The translations under genes and the position numbers were made by a program. A stretch of DNA of 64,000 nt, from NCBI RefSeq assembly GCF_900112795.1, contig NZ_FONA01000004.1, forward strand, positions 124,001-188,000, written 5' to 3'. This document shows positions 36,299 to 44,454 of this stretch, one piece after another. Below the pieces are notes generated by a model. It was not told the DNA's origin and ran no database searches. It worked only from the letters and a program-made list of their open reading frames with translations. This DNA is from Thermophagus xiamenensis (GTDB taxonomy: Bacteria > Bacteroidota > Bacteroidia > Bacteroidales > Marinilabiliaceae). Each line of letters opens with the position of its first letter. Positions within the stretch are counted from its first letter, which is position 1.

Positions 36299-38734
36299 CT
36301 ATACATTGGCCACTTTGATAATATCGGCTAAAACCCCGGCTGCCGTAACATCAGCACCCGCACCATATCCTTTAATTTGCATAGGATGTTCGAAATAATG
36401 TTCTGACCAAATTAAAACTATATTATTACTTCCTTCCAAATCAAAGAATGGATGCTTATGGTCAACTTCAATAAGTCCTACTTTTGCTTTACCATTCGCC
36501 GTCATATGCGCAGCATACCGTAATTTTTTATTTTCAGCAAGTGCCTTTTGGCGTCGTTTTTCAAAAGTAATGTCAAGCTCGGCAATTTTTTCGAGAAATA
36601 AATCGAGCGAGGGCAAATCCAGATATTGTTGCGGCACAAATGGTTCAACTTCCACACCCGATGATTCAAGAGGATAACCGGCTTCACGAGCCAAAATAAG
36701 GGCTTTTCGGACCACATCGGTACCACTGAGGTCAATCCTTGGGTCAGGCTCACTATACCCCTTCTCTTTGGCTTCTATGATTACTTGAGAAAGAGGCTTT
36801 TTCTCAGATACCGAATTAACAATATAATTGAGCGTACCAGAAAGTACAGCTTCCATTTTCAAAATTTTTTCGCCGCTACGCACTAAATCATTTATAGGTG
36901 CAATTATTGGCAACCCTGCTCCTACATTGGTTTCATAGAAAAATTTCACTCCTTTTTTACGTGCAGTTTCTTTCAGTTTGCGATAAGTCTCATAGGAAGA
37001 AGAACTAGCAATCTTATTAGCGGTTACAACCGACACATTAGCTTCGAGCAGAGAGAGATAAAGGCTGGCAACTTCATCACTGGCACTGCAATCTACAAAA
37101 ACGCTATTTGCCATATTCATCTCAATAATTTTATCTCGAAATTGAGATACATCGCCAGGCGTACCCTCTTTCTCCAATTTTTCAATAGCAGTATTGGGGT
37201 CAAGTCCCTCTTTGTCAAAAATCATTGAATTACGTCCTGCCAGACCAACCAACCTAATTTTGAGACTATTATTTTTTATGAGTTTATCTCTTTGGGTGGC
37301 AATTTTATGTATTAATCGGCTACCAACTGTTCCTTTACCAACCAAAAACAGGTTAAGACGTGAGTAATCTGAAAGGAAGAAAGCCTCGTGGATAACATTT
37401 AAGGCCTTTTTGATATCTTTTTCTTTAATGACAAAAGATATATTAAGCTCTGATGCTCCCTGAGCAATAGCATAAACGTTGACGCCGTTTTTTCCAACGC
37501 TATTAAAAAGTAATCCGGCAATACCTGTGGTATGCTTCATGTTTTCACCAACAATAGCTACCACTGCCATTTCATTGTCAATGATAATATTACTTATATG
37601 CCGTTCTGAAAGCTCTCTCTTAAATTCTTGCTCAATAGCCATTTTAGCCAATTCAGTTTGGCTACTATCGATAACTATACTAATGCTGTTTTCAGAAGAA
37701 GCCTGAGAGATAAGTATAACATTGATATTTTTCGCGGCAAGCGACGCAAACAAACGCATAGAGATGCCTGAAACGCCTACCATCCCTATTCCCTGAATTG
37801 TAAGAAGTGATACGCTCTTAATAGAAGAAATCCCCTTTATTTGTCTTTGACCTGCAGTTTCTTGCCTACCGTTTATTAAAGTACCGGGTGCCGAGGGATT
37901 AAAGGTATTTTTTATAGTAATAGGTATATTCTTTTGGTATACAGGTAAAATAGTAGGCGGATAAATCACTTTAGCACCAAAATGCGAGAGTTCCATAGCT
38001 TCGGCATAACTTAAATGCTCGATACAATAAGCCCGACTAATTACCTTTGGATCAGCCGTCATAAAACCATCCACATCGGTCCATATTTCAAGCATTTCAG
38101 CATCAAAAGCCGAAGCTAAGATAGAGGCAGTATAGTCGGAACCACCTCGCCCAAGGGTTGTATTCTCTCCTCTTGCATTACTACTAATAAACCCTGGGAA
38201 AAGCGATAGATCAGCCAACTGTGGTTGTATTTCTCTTAAATGTTTATAGGTATAGACGAGGTCAGCATGAACTCGGCCATATTCTACAAATGTCTTAATA
38301 TATAATCGACTGTCGAACCAGCGAGCGCCCAAATAGGCTGCTATGATTTTGGAAGACAGTCTCTCGCCTATTCCCGAAATACTGGCGAGACTCTTTTCGC
38401 TAAGTTCGCGTATTAAAAATACCCCTTTGTTGATAGATTTAAGTTCATCAAAAATTGGTTCTACCCCATTTCGGATAGCTGTATTGGCAGCTATATCAGG
38501 AAATAATGTATCAATGATCTGTAGATGATCATCAATAATATTATCAATATCTGTAGCATAAACAGGATTTCCCTCGGCAGCTTTATGAGCTGCACGTATC
38601 AAGCGGTCAGTTATTCCTCCAAAAGCAGAAACGACGACTACTATTTGGCCTTTTTGACCCTCTACAATTTCTTTAACTTTTTTAATGTTTTCGGCAGTGC
38701 CGACAGATGTTCCTCCAAATTTTAATACCTTCAT
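36299..38734 (-). CDS. thrA: Bifunctional aspartate kinase/homoserine dehydrogenase
   Basis: An 811-residue fusion. The kinase domain (about 1-290) begins KFGGTSVG and has GRGGSDYTA. Two ACT-type regulatory segments (about 300-455) follow. The homoserine dehydrogenase domain starts with the NAD-binding VGKGTVG and contains the catalytic stretch KEKGYSEPDPRIDLSGTDVVRK. It performs the first and third steps of the aspartate pathway to threonine and methionine, and the ACT domains suggest threonine feedback. In many Bacteroidota thrA is followed by the homoserine kinase candidate and thrC; here those are 20 kb away. A perfect 21-bp dyad lies 131 bp upstream of its start. Confidence 0.96.
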   Translation of the reverse strand: MKVLKFGGTSVGTAENIKKVKEIVEGQKGQIVVVVSAFGGITDRLIRAAHKAAEGNPVYATDIDNIIDDHLQIIDTLFPDIAANTAIRNGVEPIFDELKSINKGVFLIRELSEKSLASISGIGERLSSKIIAAYLGARWFDSRLYIKTFVEYGRVHADLVYTYKHLREIQPQLADLSLFPGFISSNARGENTTLGRGGSDYTASILASAFDAEMLEIWTDVDGFMTADPKVISRAYCIEHLSYAEAMELSHFGAKVIYPPTILPVYQKNIPITIKNTFNPSAPGTLINGRQETAGQRQIKGISSIKSVSLLTIQGIGMVGVSGISMRLFASLAAKNINVILISQASSENSISIVIDSSQTELAKMAIEQEFKRELSERHISNIIIDNEMAVVAIVGENMKHTTGIAGLLFNSVGKNGVNVYAIAQGASELNISFVIKEKDIKKALNVIHEAFFLSDYSRLNLFLVGKGTVGSRLIHKIATQRDKLIKNNSLKIRLVGLAGRNSMIFDKEGLDPNTAIEKLEKEGTPGDVSQFRDKIIEMNMANSVFVDCSASDEVASLYLSLLEANVSVVTANKIASSSSYETYRKLKETARKKGVKFFYETNVGAGLPIIAPINDLVRSGEKILKMEAVLSGTLNYIVNSVSEKKPLSQVIIEAKEKGYSEPDPRIDLSGTDVVRKALILAREAGYPLESSGVEVEPFVPQQYLDLPSLDLFLEKIAELDITFEKRRQKALAENKKLRYAAHMTANGKAKVGLIEVDHKHPFFDLEGSNNIVLIWSEHYFEHPMQIKGYGAGADVTAAGVLADIIKVANV

Positions 38735-39161
38735 CAGATAATTGCCTGTTTTTTGATTATAGATTTTTTATTTAGGAAATTACTACCTTTTAAAACTACA
38801 TTAAAAGTTTAAAATATTAATTTACAGTATTATATTTTATTAATTTAAAGTATTAGTTAATTTATTTTGATTGGACCAATCAAAAGTGAAATTATAAAAA
38901 CGAATTAATAAATCGAAAAAAGCAAATTTAGAAAAAAACCGAAGAATATATGACAAATGTTACAATTTAAAAGATTTACCAAACATTGTTTTAACAAATA
39001 TAAGTTTGCTGGCAAAATTTTAAAAGCACGGTCATAAGTTTTCATTTTTCCCTATTTTTTATAAAAATTTCTACAGACAGCGAAAGCAAGGGGTTAATCC
39101 CGGGCTACACATGAACGGTTTTCCAAATTGATGCCACTGAAATTAAAAGCGCTCAAATAGC
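38735..39161. other. Divergent intergenic region thrA/prfC
   Basis: AT-rich with no credible gene and no leader-peptide run of Thr or Ile codons that would suggest attenuation. The notable element is the dyad at 38865-38885 listed separately. Confidence 0.45.
38865..38885. promoter_or_regulatory. Perfect 21-bp palindrome between thrA and prfC
   Basis: TTTTGATTGG and CCAATCAAAA flank a central A as a perfect 10-1-10 dyad. The zero-length loop argues against an RNA hairpin and for a protein-binding site. It is 131 bp upstream of thrA. The binding protein is unknown. Confidence 0.45.
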
Positions 39162-39191
39162 TTTGGGGTTTAATAACAATGACTAATTTTG
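39162..39191 (+). promoter_or_regulatory. Promoter of prfC
   Basis: TTTG (39162-39165) and TAATTTTG (39184-39191), 18 bp apart, match the Bacteroidota -33/-7 elements. The expected start of transcription lies before the ATG at 39213, which argues against the upstream TTG at 39189 as the translation start. Confidence 0.6.
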
Positions 39192-39212
39192 CAGCCTGAA
39201 AAAAAAGACAAA

Positions 39213-40787
39213 ATGACATTTAAAGAGGAAATACAAAGGCGTAGAACTTTTGGCATCATAAGTCACCCCGATGCCGGGAAGACTACCCTTACCGAGAAAT
39301 TATTGCTTTACGGTGGTGCCATTCATGTAGCCGGGGCTGTTAAGTCAAATAAGATAAAAAAGACAGCCACCTCTGATTTTATGGAAATAGAGAAACAACG
39401 TGGAATCTCTGTTGCCACTTCGGTAATGGGCTTTGAATATAATGGATACAAAATAAATATTTTAGATACACCCGGTCACCAGGATTTTGCCGAAGATACC
39501 TATCGGACTTTAACTGCGGTAGATAGTGTCATTATTGTAATAGATGCGGCCAAAGGTGTAGAAGCCCAAACAAGAAAACTGATGGAAGTATGCCGGATGC
39601 GGAATACACCGGTAATAGTTTTTGTTAACAAGATGGATCGACCTTCACGAGACCCTTTTGATATTCTTGACGAAATAGAGGAAGAGCTTAAAATAGAAGT
39701 TCGTCCACTAAGTTGGCCGATTGGAAACGGTACTGATTTTAAGGGCGTATATAATTTACATGAAGAAAACTTATACTTATTTCATCCCAATAAACAAACA
39801 ATTGAAGAAGGTATAAGTCTGAAACTATCTGACAGTAAGCTGGAAGAAGAGATTGGTGAAAGTTTGGCCGGCACACTACGCGAAGAATTAGAATTAGTTA
39901 CAGGGGTATATCCCGAATTTCGAAAAGACGAATACCTGGCAGGAAAGCTAGCGCCTGTATTTTTTGGAAGTGCTTTAAATAATTTTGGTGTTCGAGAACT
40001 ATTACATTGTTTTTTAGAGATAGCTCCCTCGCCTCGACCTTCGCATGCTGAGGAGCGGGAAGTGAAACCCGATGAAGAGAAATTCAGCGGTTTTGTTTTT
40101 AAGATTCATGCAAATATGGATCCTAATCACCGAAATAGAATTGCCTTTGTAAAAATTTGTTCAGGCCATTTTAAACGAAATACCAACTACAAACATGTTC
40201 GTTTAGGAAAACTGATGAAGTTTAGCAGCCCAACGGCTTTTATGGCAGAAAAAAAGTCGATTATTGACGAGGCCTTCCCTGGTGATATAATTGGTATTCC
40301 GGATTCCGGTAATTTTAAAATTGGCGACAGTCTTAGCGAAGGAGAAAATCTGAATTTTAAAGGATTACCCAGCTTTTCGCCCGAATTATTTCGCTATATA
40401 GAAAATGCCGATCCGATGAAATCGAAACAGCTGGCCAAAGGTATCGACCAACTTATGGATGAAGGTGTGGCGCAATTGTTTGTTAGTCAGTTTAATGGTC
40501 GAAAGATAATTGGGACTGTCGGTGCTCTGCAGTTTGAGGTTATCCAGTATCGATTATTACATGAATATGGTGCTTCTTGTCGGTACGAACCTATTAATCT
40601 ATACAAAGCGTGCTGGATAGAATCTCAGGATTCAGCGGAGTTAGAGGATTTCAAAAAACGAAAACATCAATATATGGCCAAAGACAAATTTGGTCGGGAT
40701 GTATTTTTAGCCGATTCAGCATATATGTTAGACATGGCCCGAGAAAACTATAAAAACATCCGCTTTCATTTTACTTCAGAATTTTAA
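39213..40787 (+). CDS. prfC: Peptide chain release factor 3
   Basis: A 524-residue translational GTPase that recycles RF1/RF2 from the ribosome after termination. G motifs are SHPDAGKTT (G1), a [10 protein letters not shown] switch, DTPGHQDF (G3) and NKMDRPSRD (G4). The C-terminal domain III matches RF3 rather than EF-G, which would be ~700 residues. The frame extends to a TTG at 39189, but that codon overlaps the -7 box, so ATG 39213 is chosen. It is followed on the same strand by a UPF0316 membrane protein. Confidence 0.96.
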   Translation: MTFKEEIQRRRTFGIISHPDAGKTTLTEKLLLYGGAIHVAGAVKSNKIKKTATSDFMEIEKQRGISVATSVMGFEYNGYKINILDTPGHQDFAEDTYRTLTAVDSVIIVIDAAKGVEAQTRKLMEVCRMRNTPVIVFVNKMDRPSRDPFDILDEIEEELKIEVRPLSWPIGNGTDFKGVYNLHEENLYLFHPNKQTIEEGISLKLSDSKLEEEIGESLAGTLREELELVTGVYPEFRKDEYLAGKLAPVFFGSALNNFGVRELLHCFLEIAPSPRPSHAEEREVKPDEEKFSGFVFKIHANMDPNHRNRIAFVKICSGHFKRNTNYKHVRLGKLMKFSSPTAFMAEKKSIIDEAFPGDIIGIPDSGNFKIGDSLSEGENLNFKGLPSFSPELFRYIENADPMKSKQLAKGIDQLMDEGVAQLFVSQFNGRKIIGTVGALQFEVIQYRLLHEYGASCRYEPINLYKACWIESQDSAELEDFKKRKHQYMAKDKFGRDVFLADSAYMLDMARENYKNIRFHFTSEF

Positions 40788-40935
40788 TCTTTTGAAGTAA
40801 TAAATGGAATAAATAATTACAAAAGATGGGGCATTTATCCTAACAAGATACAGCAATACTTCAAAAGGATAACTAAAAATCGAATAACAGCCTATATAAA
40901 AGCATATTAAATAACATCATTTAGATTAAAATTTT

Positions 40936-41514
40936 ATGATTACAGAAAGTTTTTGGTACAGCTGGGTATTAATACCGGCAATGATATTTTTAGCCAGGGT
41001 AGCGGATGTAACCATTGGAACCGTCAGGATAGTTTTCATCTCAAAAGGGTTGAAGATGCTGGCACCGCTATTGGGATTTTTTGAGATATTTATCTGGCTG
41101 ATAGCGATGACCAAAATCTTTCAAAATCTGGATAATTGGTTTTATTTCATTGCCTATTCAGGCGGATTTGCAACAGGAAATTACATAGGTCTCAAGATAG
41201 AAGAAAAACTTGCATTAGGGTATGTTAACTTGCAAATAATCACGCAAAACCCCGGCGAAGAATTAGCAAAAAAATTGGCAAGTCAAGGCTTTGGAGTTAC
41301 CTGGCATGAAGCCCATGGTTCCCGAGGTGAAGTAACAGTAATATATTGTGTTATCAAACGCTCAGGATTTAAGGAAGCCACCAGCCTGATAAAAGAATAT
41401 AATCCAAAAGCTTTTTATATCATTGAAGATGTACGATTTGCGAATCAAGGGGTTTTTCCGGTAAAAAGTTTGGCCAGAACCAGTGGTAATTTCCCACGCA
41501 GAAAAGGAAAATAA
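40936..41514 (+). CDS. UPF0316/DUF2179 membrane protein
   Basis: A 192-residue protein. Three N-terminal membrane helices (about 8-100) contain RVADVTIGTVRIVFI and GFFEIFIWL, typical of UPF0316. A C-terminal soluble DUF2179 domain (about 110-175) has the EVTVIYCVIKRSGFKEA pattern. DUF2179 is also found at the end of YitT proteins and may sense a small ligand, but the role of the family is not known. The gene converges with the exonuclease gene, with only one base between stops. The last ~15 residues are basic. Confidence 0.85.
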   Translation: MITESFWYSWVLIPAMIFLARVADVTIGTVRIVFISKGLKMLAPLLGFFEIFIWLIAMTKIFQNLDNWFYFIAYSGGFATGNYIGLKIEEKLALGYVNLQIITQNPGEELAKKLASQGFGVTWHEAHGSRGEVTVIYCVIKRSGFKEATSLIKEYNPKAFYIIEDVRFANQGVFPVKSLARTSGNFPRRKGK

Positions 41515-41515
41515 A

Positions 41516-42892
41516 TCAATAGGTCAAAAGCTGCACATGGTCTTTTTTGGCCGACAGCCAAGACCGAATAATGATGCGAGCATGGCGGTCATCCTTTCCG
41601 CCGACCAGAAAATCTTCCAACATGTAAGGGGAGGTTATTGTAACCTCATTGTTTATCCACCCATAACCTCTTACCTCGCCCTTATCGACCCAAACAAAAG
41701 ATTTTTCTTGTAATTGACGTCCTTTATCCACAATCACAAAATTGTGATGTGGCAAGTTCTGTTGCTTCAGCAGGTTGAGAGCTCTTAGATTATAATCCTC
41801 AGGTTTTTCGATGCCCTGGCAAGCCCCGGAACATTGATTTAATTGAAAATCAAAGCAACCGTTTGAAGTATCTTCTAATCCGGACAAAAAACGGCACAAC
41901 CTGTTTTTTTGTACCCACTGTGCCAAATATTTACATGCATTCGACTTGGAAGAAAAGGATGCTACAGGGGTACTAGTCATTTTTGTAGTACGTTCTACAA
42001 AAAAACGGATGTAACCTTTTCTGTCGATATAGTAATAAATACCCCAAGCGAAATTATTCTTTTTAAGTGCCTTATTAAAAGGTGGTTTATGTTTTTGAAT
42101 TTGCTCTGCCTCCATCAATAATGCGATTAATTCCGAGCCTGTAACAATGGCCTCAACATCGACCAGCTGTTGAACCATTTGACGTTTAGATTTATCTCTT
42201 ACACGCAAATGAGATAAAACTCTTTTTTTGATGTTACAGCTTTTGCCAACATAAATTACCTCTCCGTTATCATTAAAGAAAATGTAAATTCCGGTTTTTT
42301 CAGGGAGGCTTTTGGCTTGGTTAGAATCAAAATTGGGATGCAAGTGAGAGGTGTCGAAGGCTTGAGGCGGGAATATAAAATCCCCCTTTTTCTCGATTAA
42401 GTATTTTAAAAGCAACGCTGTTGCATGTGCATCTCCTCCCGCACGATGTCTGTCGGATAAAGGGATATTCAGTTCTTGACACAAATTTCCAAGACTATAA
42501 GAAGGTCGACCGGGCAAAATTTTTCTTGACAATCTGACTGTACATAACTGGTCCCTTTCATATTTATAACCAAGCGATTCAAACTCTTTTTGAATGAAAT
42601 GATAATCGAAAGAAACATTGTGCGCAACAAAAATGGTATTTTCGGTTAGTTCAACAATGCGTTTGGCAATTTCATAAAAACGGGGTGCATCTTTCACCAT
42701 TTCGTTAGTAATACCCGTAAGCCTACTTATATAATAAGGAATAGTAATTTCCGGATTAACAAGTGAGGTGAAATGGTCAACAATTTCGGTTCCTTCCATC
42801 CGAAAAATAGCAATTTCTGTAATGCGACCTATCCCGGGTTTTCCACCGGTAGTTTCCACGTCAATAACTGAATATCTGGGAGGTTTAACCAT
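41516..42892 (-). CDS. DEDDh exonuclease fused to GIY-YIG nuclease domain (DnaQ/UvrC-N-like)
   Basis: A 458-residue protein from this start. The N-terminal DnaQ-like 3'-5' exonuclease has DVETT (D11, E13), the HNVSFDYHF block and HRAGGDAHA, giving a complete DEDDh set. The central GIY-YIG nuclease (about 195-275) begins GIYIFFNDNGEVIYVGKS as in UvrC and Cho. The C-terminal part contains a cysteine patch (CFDFQLNQCSGAC) as in Cho-like proteins. Such fusions probably act in DNA repair, nicking and trimming lesions. The ATG at 42892 fits homologues; an upstream ATG at 42949 would add 19 residues and would lie almost on the promoter of the divergent RNA candidate. Confidence 0.85.
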   Translation of the reverse strand: MVKPPRYSVIDVETTGGKPGIGRITEIAIFRMEGTEIVDHFTSLVNPEITIPYYISRLTGITNEMVKDAPRFYEIAKRIVELTENTIFVAHNVSFDYHFIQKEFESLGYKYERDQLCTVRLSRKILPGRPSYSLGNLCQELNIPLSDRHRAGGDAHATALLLKYLIEKKGDFIFPPQAFDTSHLHPNFDSNQAKSLPEKTGIYIFFNDNGEVIYVGKSCNIKKRVLSHLRVRDKSKRQMVQQLVDVEAIVTGSELIALLMEAEQIQKHKPPFNKALKKNNFAWGIYYYIDRKGYIRFFVERTTKMTSTPVASFSSKSNACKYLAQWVQKNRLCRFLSGLEDTSNGCFDFQLNQCSGACQGIEKPEDYNLRALNLLKQQNLPHHNFVIVDKGRQLQEKSFVWVDKGEVRGYGWINNEVTITSPYMLEDFLVGGKDDRHARIIIRSWLSAKKDHVQLLTY

Positions 42893-42962
42893 GGGTGCAA
42901 ATGTATTGAAAAAATAATGATTAAAAAGGCCCCAAAGTCTTGCATACAACGACGGATTAGCC

Positions 42963-42970
42963 TATTTTTG
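42963..42970 (+). promoter_or_regulatory. -7 promoter box for the structured RNA candidate
   Basis: TATTTTTG matches TAnnTTTG and faces the structured region downstream. No protein gene on the plus strand follows within 1.4 kb, so its product is expected to be RNA. A clear TTTG -33 partner was not found. Confidence 0.45.
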
Positions 42971-42974
42971 CAAT

Positions 42975-43237
42975 AGAAGATCATTGACAAGTAAGAGAAG
43001 AGCATAAAAAATATGCCGCACCGGATTTTTGATTGTTAAACTCAACACTACAAACATACCGAGTTAAACTATCCGTTAAAAGGGCAGGCCTCAACCTTCG
43101 GGTTGTCTTCGGACACGGAGGATCCCCGCTTAACGGGTGTACTCAAATCCTGTCGTCAGGAGTTTAAATAATCCAAACTGGTGCGGCACCCTATTGAAGG
43201 GATGATCCGCACAACTGTGAGGGTCATCCCTTTTTTT
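42975..43237 (+). ncRNA. Candidate structured non-coding RNA with intrinsic terminator
   Basis: About 220-260 nt with a -7 box just upstream and a terminator at the end. An 11-bp closing stem joins 43014-43024 (TGCCGCACCGG) to 43178-43188. GATT/AATC plus TTAAACTC (43036-43043)/GAGTTTAA (43160-43167) stack inside it. An inner arm closes with CCGTTAA (43073)/TTAACGG (43130) and holds two adjacent C(TTCG)G tetraloop hairpins (43093-43104 and 43105-43114). CCTG-TCGT-CAGG (43149-43160) forms another hairpin, competing at its last base with the GAGTTTAA arm. The terminator is AAGGGATGA (43197)/TCATCCCTT (43224) plus seven Ts. GTGCGG (43182) can alternatively pair with CCGCAC (43207). The layout resembles a 6S-like regulatory RNA, but identity is unproven. 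Confidence 0.6.
43197..43237 (+). terminator. Intrinsic terminator of the structured RNA
   Basis: AAGGGATGA (43197-43205) pairs perfectly with TCATCCCTT (43224-43232), and the T run continues to 43237. Its loop contains CCGCAC, which could instead pair with GTGCGG at 43182-43187. Confidence 0.75.
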
Positions 43238-43249
43238 GCATAATCTAAA

Positions 43250-43303
43250 TTTATACGAATGAAACGAGCATGGCGGCTTTCGCCACAAAAGAACATGTAT
43301 AAA
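43250..43303. repeat. Small dyad-bounded repeat element, copy A
   Basis: It starts TTTATACGAATGAAACGAG and ends AGAACATGTATAAA, so TTTATAC and GTATAAA are inverted ends. Inside is a GGCG-GCTTT-CGCC hairpin. It is repeated as copy B at 43442-43500 with a different inner part, and as a partial copy at 43544. Confidence 0.6.
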
Positions 43304-43346
43304 AGACAAAGGCAGAAGTGCACAGGCAGAAGGCAGAAGAAGTCAT

Positions 43347-43405
43347 TAGTCAACAAGTGGTTAGTGTTAAATAATTAGTGACTAACAACTAACCACCATT
43401 GACTA
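43347..43405. repeat. Imperfect inverted repeat
   Basis: Arms TAGTCAACAAGTGGTTAGT (43347-43365) and ACTAACCACCATTGACTA (43388-43405) pair at about 16 positions around a 22-base loop. It lies between copies A and B of the small dyad element. A relic of a small mobile element is one possibility. Confidence 0.55.
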
Positions 43406-43441
43406 CTTTTAAGAATCAATATATCAATGAAGTAAGTACAT

Positions 43442-43500
43442 TTTATACGGATGAAACGAGCATGACCAGGAAAGTTTGTCACAATAAGAACATGTATAAA
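43442..43500. repeat. Small dyad-bounded repeat element, copy B (with partial copy at 43544-43558)
   Basis: TTTATACGGATGAAACGAG... ends AAGAACATGTATAAA. The outer ~20 and ~14 bases match copy A, while the inner part differs but again forms a small stem (TGAC/GTCA). A third, 5'-only copy (TTTATACGGATGAAA) follows at 43544. Confidence 0.6.
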
Positions 43501-43615
43501 CTTAAGCCATGCGAGATCCATCCGGCCAATAACTTAGATAAATTTTATACGGATGAAAATGAAGGAACTAGAAATTTTAGAAAAAGAATGGGTTATTTTT
43601 TGAACGCAAAAAGGT

Positions 43616-43644
43616 TTTGAGAAAACAAAATTTTTTTACCTTTG
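43616..43644 (+). promoter_or_regulatory. Promoter of the tRNA-Gly/tRNA-Leu pair
   Basis: TTTG (43616-43619) and TACCTTTG (43637-43644), 17 bp apart, fit the Bacteroidota promoter pattern and lie 45 bp before the first tRNA. Confidence 0.55.
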
Positions 43645-43689
43645 CAAGCGCTAAGGGAAAGGGTTTGTGAGGAAGTAGGAAAAAGACAT

Positions 43690-43762
<73 letters not shown>

Positions 43763-43783
43763 CAAGCTAAGTAGGCAAATTTA

Positions 43784-43869
43784 GCCCAGATGGTGGAATT
43801 GGTAGACACGCCAGCTTGAGGGGCTGGTGGCCGTTAAAGGCCGTGCAGGTTCGAGTCCTGTTCTGGGCA
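43784..43869 (+). tRNA. tRNA-Leu, anticodon GAG
   Basis: An 86-nt class II tRNA. Acceptor is GCCCAGA/TCTGGGC with discriminator A, anticodon stem CCAGC/GCTGG around TTGAGGG, a long variable arm (TGGCCGTTAAAGGCCGT region), and T-arm GCAGGTTCGAGTCCTGT. It reads CUC and CUU. It is 21 bp after tRNA-Gly, in one transcript. Confidence 0.97.
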
Positions 43870-43896
43870 CAATAGATCTTTCTTTATTTTTCTATT

Positions 43897-43924
43897 AATC
43901 AACTACTTAGTTGATTTTTTTTTT
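43897..43924 (+). terminator. Terminator of the tRNA operon
   Basis: AATCAAC (43897-43903) pairs with GTTGATT (43910-43916) and is followed by eight more Ts. Confidence 0.8.
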
Positions 43925-44454
43925 GCAATCTATTCTTGGATTGAAGGGTAACAGGTAAATTCTATTAAATACTTCTTATTCAACAAACAATCAAATCAAT
44001 AATTTCAATCAATTTAGTTAAGAGGTTTTGAAAATTGAAGCTTACCATTCTGCGATTAAATAAAGGCGCATATAAGCAATACTTATGTATGTAATTCTTT
44101 AGTCAGGAAGCACAATTTAATCATTAAATACTTATGCAGTCAAATGGCTGTAATAGGTAAATTATTTATAATTGAAATGCTTTTCCCAAGATTAGAATAT
44201 TGGGATTAAACCTCATAGAAATGTATTGACTAAAAAGTTACTTCTTGTTGTATAGCACCATCCTTTTTGATTTCTATTTTGATGACATGACAAATCAATT
44301 CTACCTTCTACACAATATAGCCCAATAAGAATCAGATTTTAAACTGTAATATTACTAAATACAACCATAATCAACAGCAAGAACATTCCCTTCAAAATAT
44401 AATTTTCCTAATTTTGGGTTCCAATTTTGAAATTTAAGAAAATAAGCTGAACAA
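43925..44454 (+). promoter_or_regulatory. Intergenic stretch with candidate promoter of the type III R-M operon
   Basis: No gene seen in 530 bp of AT-rich sequence. A TAATTTTG -7 box at 44409-44416 lies 38 bp upstream of mod. It marks the boundary between a tRNA locus and an accessory operon; I see no direct-repeat attachment site. Confidence 0.45.

Noticed and set aside
36043-36331. Two overlapping plus-strand ORFs of 76-91 codons across the tRNA-Gly
   Set aside because: They run through a clear tRNA gene and terminator.
38735-39180. Threonine attenuator leader peptide upstream of thrA
   Set aside because: No short ORF with a run of Thr/Ile codons followed by a terminator was found.
39189-39212. 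Upstream TTG start for prfC
   Set aside because: The codon overlaps the TAATTTTG promoter box, so it should not be in the message.
42975-43237. tmRNA, RNase P RNA or 4.5S SRP RNA
   Set aside because: I find no tag-peptide reading frame or GGGGCT-type tmRNA end, no conserved RNase P core, and no SRP GGAAGGAAGCAG loop.
43399-43620. 73-codon plus-strand ORF
   Set aside because: It is built from copies of the non-coding repeat element (TTTATACGGATGAAA), so the repeated FYTDE peptide is a by-product of DNA repeats.
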